Shown here piece after piece: positions 1 to 6,072 of a stretch of 9,180 nt of DNA. The position numbers and the translations under genes are program-made. This DNA is from an uncultured Methanobrevibacter sp. (GTDB lineage: Archaea > Methanobacteriota > Methanobacteria > Methanobacteriales > Methanobacteriaceae): the NCBI GenBank assembly GCA_946611495.1, contig CAMODR010000033.1:1-9180 (forward strand). Direction: 5' to 3'. A model generated the notes under the pieces. The model saw only the letters and a program-made list of their open reading frames with translations. It had not been told where the DNA came from and made no database searches. Numbering within the stretch: position 1 is the first letter of the stretch; every line of letters begins with the position of its first letter.

Positions 1-167
1 TAAGATACGATAGGCTGATTAAGATTCTGGCTCTTTATAGGATTACTTTAGGTCAAGCTAGACAAGAAGAATTGTTGGATTCCATTATATCAAATGCAGA
101 ATTAGACAATTTAGATGAGTTGTTTATTAATTTAAGTCCTTTTTATAAGGAATATATGAATGAATAG
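1..167 (+). CDS. 3' end of an unrecognised protein (5' truncated)
   Basis: An open frame enters from the left edge (first whole codon at base 3) and ends at TAG 165-167, giving 54 residues with no internal stop. The peptide is rich in Leu, Ile, Asp, Glu and Tyr (it ends FYKEYMNE) and looks helical; codon use matches the downstream genes, so it is probably the real C-terminus of a soluble protein. I recognise no family. It lies 110 bases upstream of the methyltransferase gene, with a hairpin over its stop and a short T-run after it, so it is probably a separate transcription unit rather than part of the defence operon. Confidence 0.55.
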   Translation, partial: RYDRLIKILALYRITLGQARQEELLDSIISNAELDNLDELFINLSPFYKEYMNE

Positions 168-213
168 ACCATAATCTATTCATTCTATAACGCCCATAAC
201 TTTAACTATTTTT
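158..213 (+). terminator. Hairpin over the stop codon followed by a T-run
   Basis: A perfect 10-bp inverted repeat, GAATGAATAG (158-167) and CTATTCATTC (176-185), has an 8-base loop and includes the stop codon of the first gene. A five-T run follows at 209-213. Archaeal termination depends mainly on T-runs, so the T-run may be the actual signal; the stem could also protect the 3' end of the mRNA. The 24-base gap between stem and T-run makes a classic bacterial-type terminator unlikely. Confidence 0.4.
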
Positions 214-214
214 A

Positions 215-232
215 GACCAATATTTTTAAATC
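215..232 (+). promoter_or_regulatory. Candidate archaeal promoter (TATA-like box) of the methyltransferase gene
   Basis: A TATTTTTAAAT stretch at 221-231, preceded by ACCAA, sits about 47 bases upstream of the ATG at 278. An archaeal TATA box fires about 25 bases downstream, which would place the transcript start near 250-258 and leave a short leader containing the AGGA ribosome site at 265-268. The whole gap is AT-rich, so the box is not distinctive. Confidence 0.35.
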
Positions 233-277
233 ATATTAAGTTTAATCTAATATTGTGACAAATTAGGAATAAATAAC

Positions 278-1219
278 ATGCAAAAAGATCTTTTTAACAA
301 CGATATGCCTGCAAAACCTTTTTTAAAATGGGCTGGAGGTAAAAAACAACTTATTAAAGAAATAGAATCCAGACTCCCACAGGAAATAAAAGATTCTAAA
401 AAAATTGATAAGTATTTTGAACCTTTTGTAGGTGGAGGGGCCGTCTATTTTTACTTAATGGCTAATTATAAAGTTAAAAAATCCTATTTGTATGATGTTA
501 ATAAAGAGCTTATTTTAACTTATAATGTTATCAAATTCAATCCAAAAGAATTAATTGAAGAATTAAAAGGGCTTTCTGAAGAGTATTTACATAAAAAAAA
601 TGATAAAAGGTCTGAATTTTTTTATAATATCAGAAATTCATTTAATGAAAATTTAAAAACCTTTGATTTTGAAAACTATGATGAGAGTCATGCTAAAAGA
701 GCAGCACAAATAATTTTTTTAAATAAAACTTGTTTTAACGGACTTTTTAGAGTTAATCGTAATGGAGAATTTAATGTTCCTTTTGGAAGATATAAAAATC
801 CTAAAATTTTAGATAAGGATAATATTATTTCTGTCTCAAAGGTCCTAAAAGACACTGAAATTGTTTGCAGCAGTTATGAAAAATCAAAAAAATTGATTGA
901 TGAAAATTCATTGGTATATCTAGACCCTCCATACCGTCCATTAAGCAATACTTCATATTTCAATAACTATTCTGAATTTGCATTTAATGATCATGAACAA
1001 ATTAAATTAAGTGAGTTTTACAAAGAAATTTCATTAAAAGGTGCCAAAGTAATTATGAGTAATTCAGACCCTAAAAATGAAAATAAGGATGATAATTTCT
1101 TTGATGACATTTATAACGATTTTAATATTGATAGAGTTCTAGCAAAAAGGTCAATTAATGCAAATGGTAAAAATAGAGGTAATATTTCAGAATTAATTAT
1201 ATATAATTACGATATTTGA
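278..1219 (+). CDS. D12-class DNA adenine-N6 methyltransferase (DpnII/Dam type, probably GATC)
   Basis: Transfers a methyl group from S-adenosylmethionine to N6 of adenine in duplex DNA. Of 313 residues, the full D12 motif set is visible in alpha-group order: FLKWAGGK at 15-22, the AdoMet motif FEPFVGGGAVYF at 47-58, LYDVN at 71-75, the family stretch LNKTCFNGLFRVN at 148-160, GRYKNP at 170-175, catalytic DPPY at 216-219, SNSD at 261-264, and the C-terminal RSIN..G.NRG..SELII segment. Length is normal for M.DpnII/Dam (about 270-310). The ATG at 278 has AGGA 9 bases upstream; the next Met (residue 10) also precedes the first motif and is a possible start. No GATC endonuclease gene adjoins it: the next gene is a helicase/nuclease. 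It may be the self-marking enzyme of the downstream cassette or an independent orphan methylase. GATC specificity comes from family resemblance, not from a direct reading. Confidence 0.93.
   Translation: MQKDLFNNDMPAKPFLKWAGGKKQLIKEIESRLPQEIKDSKKIDKYFEPFVGGGAVYFYLMANYKVKKSYLYDVNKELILTYNVIKFNPKELIEELKGLSEEYLHKKNDKRSEFFYNIRNSFNENLKTFDFENYDESHAKRAAQIIFLNKTCFNGLFRVNRNGEFNVPFGRYKNPKILDKDNIISVSKVLKDTEIVCSSYEKSKKLIDENSLVYLDPPYRPLSNTSYFNNYSEFAFNDHEQIKLSEFYKEISLKGAKVIMSNSDPKNENKDDNFFDDIYNDFNIDRVLAKRSINANGKNRGNISELIIYNYDI
282..295. promoter_or_regulatory. 14-bp perfect palindrome centred on GATC at the start of the methyltransferase gene
   Basis: AAAAAGATCTTTTT reads the same on both strands and begins one base after the start codon. 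It contains the presumed target of the encoded enzyme, so it could serve as a methylation-sensitive operator or mRNA hairpin. It could also be a chance product of Lys-Asp-Leu-Phe codons in AT-rich DNA. Confidence 0.3.
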
Positions 1220-1227
1220 ATTAAAAA

Positions 1228-1237
1228 TTTATATATA
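1228..1237 (+). promoter_or_regulatory. Candidate TATA box of the defence operon
   Basis: TTTATATATA is the best match in the gap to the archaeal TATA consensus. Initiation about 25 bases downstream (near 1260) would give a leader of about 140 bases that contains both intergenic GATC sites and the 1335-1363 inverted repeat. A weaker AT stretch near 1313-1326 is an alternative that would give a shorter leader. Confidence 0.35.
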
Positions 1238-1334
1238 GTTTTATATAGTTAAATTTATAAATTTTAGATCAGGAAAATTATCTAATCTTCCAAATAATAG
1301 TGCAATAGATCTAAATTAAAATTTTAAGGCATAT

Positions 1335-1363
1335 TAAGCATTTTATGACACATCAAATGCTTA
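1335..1363. promoter_or_regulatory. 9-bp perfect inverted repeat upstream of the operon
   Basis: TAAGCATTT (1335-1343) and AAATGCTTA (1355-1363) are perfect inverted arms around an 11-base spacer, ending 40 bases before the start of the helicase gene. The size and spacing suit either a dimeric HTH regulator's operator or an mRNA leader hairpin. The arms include GC pairs, unlike the surrounding purely AT palindromes, which makes chance less likely but not excluded. Confidence 0.4.
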
Positions 1364-1392
1364 TGAAATTGCTAAAGATTACTGATTTTATT

Positions 1393-1400
1393 GAGGGGTG
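1393..1400 (+). promoter_or_regulatory. Ribosome binding site for a TTG start
   Basis: GAGGGGTG lies 3 bases before the TTG at 1404. It decides the start: the first in-frame ATG is residue 51, which would cut off the N-terminal domain. The same GGGTG core precedes the small gene (3491-3496) and the 141-residue gene (5622-5628), a shared operon style. Confidence 0.65.
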
Positions 1401-1403
1401 TAA

Positions 1404-3491
1404 TTGAATTTTCGTGATATTAATTTTAAAGAACATTATGATTCTCAAAAGGATGATTTGTTAAACGATTTTTACATCCCTGCATTATCTAACACTAAAA
1501 GATACAAACGTGTTGTTGGTTATTTCAATTCCAAAAGCCTTTCATTAGTAGCTATGGGATTAAAAGATTTTATATTAAATAATGGGCAAATGGACCTTCT
1601 TTGTGGAGTGGACCTTGACCCTGAAGATGTGAATATGGTGAAATTTGCATCTGAAAAGCCTAACGAAATTCTAACTTCTAATTTTTTAAGCAATCTTGAC
1701 AATATTGAAGATGAAATAGAAAGACATCATGTTGAAGTCTTGGGATGGATGATAGCCCATAAATTACTTAGGATCAGAGTAGCAGTAAAAATTGATGAAA
1801 ATGGTGTTCCTAAAGCCAAAGAAGCAGGAATACTTCATTATAAAATAGGTTTGATGTATGATTTTAAAGGCAATCTGCTTTCTTTTAGCGGTTCAATTAA
1901 TGAAACTGCAAAAGCATGGAAAGACAATCTGGAGGAATTCCACCTATTCAGATCTTGGAAAAGCGGAGAATTAAACCATTTAAAAGAAAATCTGGATACT
2001 TTCAATGATTTATGGAATTCCAAACAAGATTCCTATAAAATTTTGGACATTCCAACTGCTGTTGAAGAAAAGTTAATTGATTTAGCTCCAAAAGACTTTG
2101 GTGACTTAATTTTTCATGAAAAATCTTCTTCAGAAATTCTAGATAAAAATAAAAAAAAGGAATCTTCTGTGGAACTATATCCATATCAAATCAAAGCCCG
2201 TGATGCATGGTTGGATAATGATAAAAGAGGAATTTTTGAAATGGCAACAGGTACTGGAAAGACATTTACTGCATTAGGCTGTCTTGATACTCAAATTAAA
2301 GAGAATGACCAATTAGTGACAGTCATAACTGTTCCCACAAAACATTTAATACCTCAATGGACAAAATCAATTGACAGTTTTGGATTAAATTATGATAAAT
2401 TATTGGTTGCCTCAGGAGACACTAATTGGAGAATAACTGTAGAAGAGGCTTTACTGGATTTAAGGCTAAAAATCATAGATAAATTAATCATAATAACCAC
2501 TCATGACACTTTAGCCAGTACAGACTTCATAAATCTTTTAAAATCTAATAAACGATTTAATTATTTCTTAATTGGAGATGAAATGCATGGTTTAGGATCT
2601 AATTTTAGAAGTTTAGGCTTGATTGAAGAGTATGATTTTAGATTAGGTCTTAGCGCAACTCCTAAAAGATTTTCTGATGAAGAATCTGATTTCTTATTTG
2701 AATACTTTGGAGACAGTTTATTTGAGCTTACTTTGCGTGATGCGATTTACAATTACTTCAATCCCATGACAAACAAATCTTATCTCACCCCTTATAATTA
2801 TTATCCTTATTTCTTAAGCTTGAATCAAGACGAGCTTGAAGATTATAAAAAATTAACTTTAAGCCTGTTTAAATGCTCAAATGACGATTCCGGCGATAAA
2901 AATAGAGAAAACCTGTTATTTAAAAGAGCAAATATCATTAAAGATGCTGAAAATAAATTTCAAATTCTAGAAGAAATTCTGGATGGTATGGACGATTATT
3001 CTGGTTTGATTGTTTATTGCAGCACCAACCAAATTGATAAGGTTCTCTCAATACTTGCAGACAGAAATATCATTTGCCATAAATTCACAATGGAAGAAGG
3101 AACAACTGCTAAAGAGTTATATGGTGGATTAACTGAGAGAGAATACATTTTAGACGATTTCAGCAAAGGAAATTACCAGGCATTGGTTGCAATGCATTGT
3201 TTAGATGAAGGGGTTGATGTTCCATCTGCTTCCAAGGCAATATTCATGTGCAGCAGCAATAGCTCTAGAGAGTTTATTCAAAGAATTGGAAGAGTAATAA
3301 GAAGATACGAGGGTAAAACCCATGCAGACATATATGATATGATAGTAAAGCCTTCTGGAAGACAGTGGGACGAATCACTGAAGAAATTTGAGTTATCAAT
3401 TTTTGAAAAAGAAAAAAACAGATATGAAGAGATCGGATATAGTGCAGAAAATTATGATTACGTTATTGATGAATTAAACAAATATTTTTAA
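1404..3491 (+). CDS. PLD-like nuclease motif fused to SF2 helicase, restriction-type protein
   Basis: A 695-residue cytosolic protein starting at TTG. The N-terminal half has a phospholipase-D-like pattern: H145, K147, D153 and GSIN at 163-166 (one HxK...D...GSxN half-site), as in PLD nucleases that act as dimers. A full SF2 ATPase/helicase follows: YPYQ at 259-262, Walker A ATGTGKT at 281-287, TVPTKHLIPQW at 309-319, DEMH at 392-395, SATP at 417-420, LIVYCS at 535-540, CLDEGVDVP at 599-607 and QRIGRVIRR at 626-634. All key motor residues are intact. It should translocate on or remodel DNA and may cut it. The architecture resembles the helicases annotated as restriction enzymes of Dnd phosphorothioation systems (family recalled from memory). 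It opens the compact operon, 12 bases before the small gene. Alternatives are a stand-alone Mokosh-like or Type III-like helicase; the neighbours favour the Dnd-type reading. Confidence 0.85.
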   Translation: MNFRDINFKEHYDSQKDDLLNDFYIPALSNTKRYKRVVGYFNSKSLSLVAMGLKDFILNNGQMDLLCGVDLDPEDVNMVKFASEKPNEILTSNFLSNLDNIEDEIERHHVEVLGWMIAHKLLRIRVAVKIDENGVPKAKEAGILHYKIGLMYDFKGNLLSFSGSINETAKAWKDNLEEFHLFRSWKSGELNHLKENLDTFNDLWNSKQDSYKILDIPTAVEEKLIDLAPKDFGDLIFHEKSSSEILDKNKKKESSVELYPYQIKARDAWLDNDKRGIFEMATGTGKTFTALGCLDTQIKENDQLVTVITVPTKHLIPQWTKSIDSFGLNYDKLLVASGDTNWRITVEEALLDLRLKIIDKLIIITTHDTLASTDFINLLKSNKRFNYFLIGDEMHGLGSNFRSLGLIEEYDFRLGLSATPKRFSDEESDFLFEYFGDSLFELTLRDAIYNYFNPMTNKSYLTPYNYYPYFLSLNQDELEDYKKLTLSLFKCSNDDSGDKNRENLLFKRANIIKDAENKFQILEEILDGMDDYSGLIVYCSTNQIDKVLSILADRNIICHKFTMEEGTTAKELYGGLTEREYILDDFSKGNYQALVAMHCLDEGVDVPSASKAIFMCSSNSSREFIQRIGRVIRRYEGKTHADIYDMIVKPSGRQWDESLKKFELSIFEKEKNRYEEIGYSAENYDYVIDELNKYF

Positions 3492-3503
3492 GGGTGTTTG
3501 AAA

Positions 3504-3677
3504 ATGAATAGTTCCAAGAAAATTCATGATAGTTTGATAAAAAATTCCAAGGACGAAAATGTGGCTGATTTTTTAAAAGCAGTCTTTATTAAGGAAAATC
3601 AAGGTTTGAGTCGTTGGAATGATGTTTATGACGAATTGATTGAACAATACTCAGAGGTTGATTACAATGAGGATTGA
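3504..3677 (+). CDS. 57-residue small operon protein
   Basis: ATG at 3504 follows AGGGTG (3491-3496) by 7 bases and reads 57 codons to TGA at 3675-3677. The gene lies 12 bases after the helicase stop and overlaps the start of the ATPase gene by 11 bases, which points to translational coupling. The peptide is charged and probably helical, with ADFLKAVFIKE at 21-31 and LSRWNDVYDELIEQYSEV at 35-52, and has no signal or membrane segment. A small protein at this position recalls the 'DNA modification system-associated small protein' entries found next to DndD-like ATPases; that link is from memory, not alignment. A likely role is adaptor or subunit of the ATPase/helicase complex (inference). Strong ribosome site, coding character and overlap make it a real gene. 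Confidence 0.8.
   Translation: MNSSKKIHDSLIKNSKDENVADFLKAVFIKENQGLSRWNDVYDELIEQYSEVDYNED
3654..3658 (+). promoter_or_regulatory. Ribosome binding site fixing the ATPase start at 3667
   Basis: GAGGT lies 8 bases before the ATG at 3667, inside the end of the small gene. An in-frame TTG at 3640 would add nine residues (MNNTQRLIT) but has no ribosome site. The product then begins MRIEEIQFKNFRKY, the usual beginning of SMC/RecF/DndD-type ATPases. Confidence 0.75.
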
Positions 3678-5631
3678 AGAGATTCAATTCAAAAATTTCA
3701 GAAAATATGTGGATACAAGCATTCGCTTTGAAAAAGCGGATAATGACATACATGCAATTATTGCAGATAATGGTGTGGGAAAAACCACTTTTTTAAATGC
3801 TATGACTTGGTGCCTTTATAATGAAGAACCTAAAATCAAAGATAAAAAAGAGGCATTGCCTACTTTGAACACTGATGTGAGCAATAATTCAGAAAATAGC
3901 AAGGAAGAAGCTTCTGTTTCATTGATTATCAGTGACAATGGCGATAGAATCGTTTACAAACGCAGCGATATTTATAAGATACACAGCGTAAACAGCAAAT
4001 ATTATGAAGACTATGGAAAACGGGAAGAACTGATTGACCAGGATTTTTCAGTTACTGAAATCATAGATAATGTTTCAAATATCATACGCGATGAAGAAAC
4101 ATGCAATGAATATGTTTCATCTTTCATTCCTGAATCAATTAAAGAATTTTACTTCTTTGATGGAGAACAATTAGATAACTATTTCCTAAGTTCATCAAAT
4201 ATTCAAGATCAGGTTTTTACTTTATCTTACATTTTCTTATTAGATTCCATGGAAAGAAGATTAAAACAAAAAGAAAGGGAATTCCGTAATAAAGGAAGTT
4301 CAAATGAAAAATCAGATGATAAATTAAAAGAATTAAATGACATGATTGATACCATTGAATCTGAAAAGGACAGACTTAATAAACTCACTAAGGCGTATAA
4401 TGATAAATCAGCCGAATTAGATGAATTAATGACTTCTTTAGGCACAGTTCCATCCCTTACAAAACTTGAAGAGAAACGGGAGAAGAAAGAAACCCTAAAA
4501 TCAAACCACGAAAAAATTATCAAAGAACGGGAAAAATCTTTAATGGATTTGATTATTAAAGAATCTCCTAAAATACTTGCAAATAAAGCATTTGAAAAAA
4601 GCATGGAATTGATTCAAACCAAAAGAGGCCAAGAAGATTTTATTTATCAAATTGACGAGGATATCCTAACAGATTCCATAGAGGAGTGTTCCTGTAAGGT
4701 TTGCGACAGATTATTAAACGACGAATTAATCGAATATATAAAAGATAAAAAAGCCAAATTGTATCTTATTTCTCCTGAAGAAAAAGTATTGAAGAAACAC
4801 GACAAGGACTTTAAAAATTCATTGAACATTTCCAAAAAATATCTGGATGAGGAAAAAAGACTTTTAAATGACATCAGCACATCAAATGAGACCATCGATA
4901 CTTTGGAAGAAGAAATTCAGCAAGCTTATAACACAGTCAAAGTCCATGAAAATGAAAGAACAAGCATAAATAAAAGAGATGAACTAGTAAAAATTCTGCC
5001 TGAGAAAAAATCTGAATTGGATAAACTTTCAGACCATATTAAAGATTTGGAATCTCAAAAAAACAAAATAGAAAAGGAATACGATAAATTATGCATTAAG
5101 GAAAAGCAAAATTTAGACACCATTGCTAAAAGGAGATTATGTCAGGAATCACTTAAAGTTATTGAAAAAGTTAAAAATGACATCATGGATGAGACCCGAC
5201 AATCTATTGAAGATTCAACAAAAAGCAAATTCTTTGAATTGATTCGTAAAACCAAAGCATATTCCAATGTTAAAATAACAGATAATTACGAAGTGAAATT
5301 GTTTGATGAGAATAACAGGCCTGCTTTATCTTCCGCTAGTGCTTCTGAAAAAGAACTGCTGGCATTGTCATTTACTTTGGCTATACATTCGATCTCCGGA
5401 TATGAATCACCATTAGTTGTTGATACTCTGCTTGCAAGAACCAGCGGAGTACAAAGAACCAATGTTGCACAGGGATGCTTGGATGTGAGTAAAAACAAGC
5501 AAATATTACTGTTCCTGTTAGATGATGAATATACAAAACCAGTTCAAGATTTATTTAAAGCCAACAATGTGATAGAATATAATCTAATTGAATCTGAATC
5601 TGAAAAAGATTTAACTATTAAGAGGGTGTAA
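3667..5631 (+). CDS. DndD/Rad50-like SMC-type ATPase with CxxC hook
   Basis: A 654-residue ABC-type ATPase (about DndD length). Seen in order: MRIEEIQFKNFRKY; Walker A ADNGVGKTT at 33-41 (Ala where Gly is usual in GxNGxGKT); FFDGEQLDN at 163-171, a stretch characteristic of DndD relatives; heptad-like charged coiled coil at about 190-295; CSCKVC at 341-346, a zinc-hook-like CxxC (C343, C346); a second coiled coil at about 370-510; signature-like LSSASASEKELLAL at 554-567; Walker B LVVDTLLART at 583-592. DndD typically has DTPLGR at Walker B, so DTLLAR is a close variant. The head domains should dimerise on ATP and the coiled coil join through zinc, gating DNA binding or nicking by partners. 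The last codons carry the ribosome site of the next gene, 2 bases downstream. The family also includes ATPases of other defence systems, so DndD proper is not claimed. Confidence 0.88.
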   Translation: MRIEEIQFKNFRKYVDTSIRFEKADNDIHAIIADNGVGKTTFLNAMTWCLYNEEPKIKDKKEALPTLNTDVSNNSENSKEEASVSLIISDNGDRIVYKRSDIYKIHSVNSKYYEDYGKREELIDQDFSVTEIIDNVSNIIRDEETCNEYVSSFIPESIKEFYFFDGEQLDNYFLSSSNIQDQVFTLSYIFLLDSMERRLKQKEREFRNKGSSNEKSDDKLKELNDMIDTIESEKDRLNKLTKAYNDKSAELDELMTSLGTVPSLTKLEEKREKKETLKSNHEKIIKEREKSLMDLIIKESPKILANKAFEKSMELIQTKRGQEDFIYQIDEDILTDSIEECSCKVCDRLLNDELIEYIKDKKAKLYLISPEEKVLKKHDKDFKNSLNISKKYLDEEKRLLNDISTSNETIDTLEEEIQQAYNTVKVHENERTSINKRDELVKILPEKKSELDKLSDHIKDLESQKNKIEKEYDKLCIKEKQNLDTIAKRRLCQESLKVIEKVKNDIMDETRQSIEDSTKSKFFELIRKTKAYSNVKITDNYEVKLFDENNRPALSSASASEKELLALSFTLAIHSISGYESPLVVDTLLARTSGVQRTNVAQGCLDVSKNKQILLFLLDDEYTKPVQDLFKANNVIEYNLIESESEKDLTIKRV

Positions 5632-5633
5632 AC

Positions 5634-6059
5634 ATGCCAAATCCTAAATCCAACCATTTTTACATTGAAAAGAATTATTCTGATTTCTTTAATAATTCCA
5701 AAATATTGAATGCCGACAGAACAGAAGCAGTCACTAAAAGAGAAAATTTCTTGTTGCTTGCAGCATTAGGTTATTACTGTGGTTTTAGAACTGAATTTGA
5801 AAACTCTAGAGCTAAAGCCAGCGACATATTTGTAATGAACCAATTAAGAGATAACGAATTATCCCTGCTATATGCAATAGCAATAGCAGAAACTGGTGAC
5901 CTTGAAGTTGTGAATGATGACTTTAAAGTTGCAGACATAGCTATGGAATTTGCAAATACGGGAATAATAGAACTTCAAAAAATAGAAAAAAGTAAAAAAC
6001 GAAATGAAATTAAACGTTTCCAAGCTTATATACATGATGTAATTAGTGAACTTAAATAA
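5634..6059 (+). CDS. 141-residue helical protein, possibly Dnd-associated family
   Basis: ATG at 5634 has GAGGGTG (5622-5628) 5 bases upstream, embedded in the end of the ATPase gene; the gap between genes is 2 bases, so the two are surely co-translated. The product has no signal peptide or membrane segment and appears all-helical. Landmarks are KRENFLLLAALGYYCGFRT at 35-53, LLYAIAIAETGDLEVV at 78-93, DIAMEFANTGI at 101-111 and a basic tail (KSKKRNEIKRF at 119-129). These landmarks resemble, from memory, the short 'DNA phosphorothioation-associated protein 4' family encoded beside Dnd-type ATPases and helicases; I do not see the DndE fold signature clearly. A probable role is accessory DNA-binding or bridging subunit of the ATPase complex (inference). 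Confidence 0.78.
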   Translation: MPNPKSNHFYIEKNYSDFFNNSKILNADRTEAVTKRENFLLLAALGYYCGFRTEFENSRAKASDIFVMNQLRDNELSLLYAIAIAETGDLEVVNDDFKVADIAMEFANTGIIELQKIEKSKKRNEIKRFQAYIHDVISELK

Positions 6060-6072
6060 AAATAGTGAAAAT

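Larger units (their letters stand above)
1220..1403. other. Non-coding gap between methyltransferase and defence operon
   Basis: This 184-base AT-rich gap carries an 8-base direct repeat ATATAGTT (1233-1240 and 1243-1250), a 14-bp AT-only palindrome (1251-1264), two GATC sites (1267 and 1308), a TATA-like box and a 9-bp inverted repeat (listed separately), and the ribosome site of the next gene. No clear T-run terminator follows the methyltransferase, so read-through into the next gene is possible. No convincing gene is present. Confidence 0.6.

Noticed and set aside
1251..1264. 14-bp AT-only palindrome after the methylase gene
   Set aside because: Made only of A and T in a very AT-rich gap, so expected by chance; not claimed as a regulatory site.
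1338..1382. Short coding-looking stretch (reads AFYDTSNAYEIAKDY then stop) that could be a remnant of a lost endonuclease gene
   Set aside because: Only 15 codons, with a stop directly upstream and no further matching sequence in the gap; cannot be told from chance.
1345..1407. 20-codon open frame in the operon leader whose TGA overlaps the TTG start of the helicase gene
   Set aside because: No ribosome site precedes its ATG, it overlaps the inverted repeat, and the peptide has no clear coding character. A leader peptide is possible but not supported.
3640..3666. TTG at 3640 as the ATPase start
   Set aside because: No ribosome site, and the added nine residues precede the normal family N-terminus; ATG at 3667 has a GAGGT site at good spacing.
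4227..4604. 125-codon minus-strand open frame inside the ATPase gene
   Set aside because: Antisense to a coiled-coil coding region, Ser/Phe/Leu-rich as expected for the complement of Lys/Glu-rich codons; no ribosome site or family resemblance.
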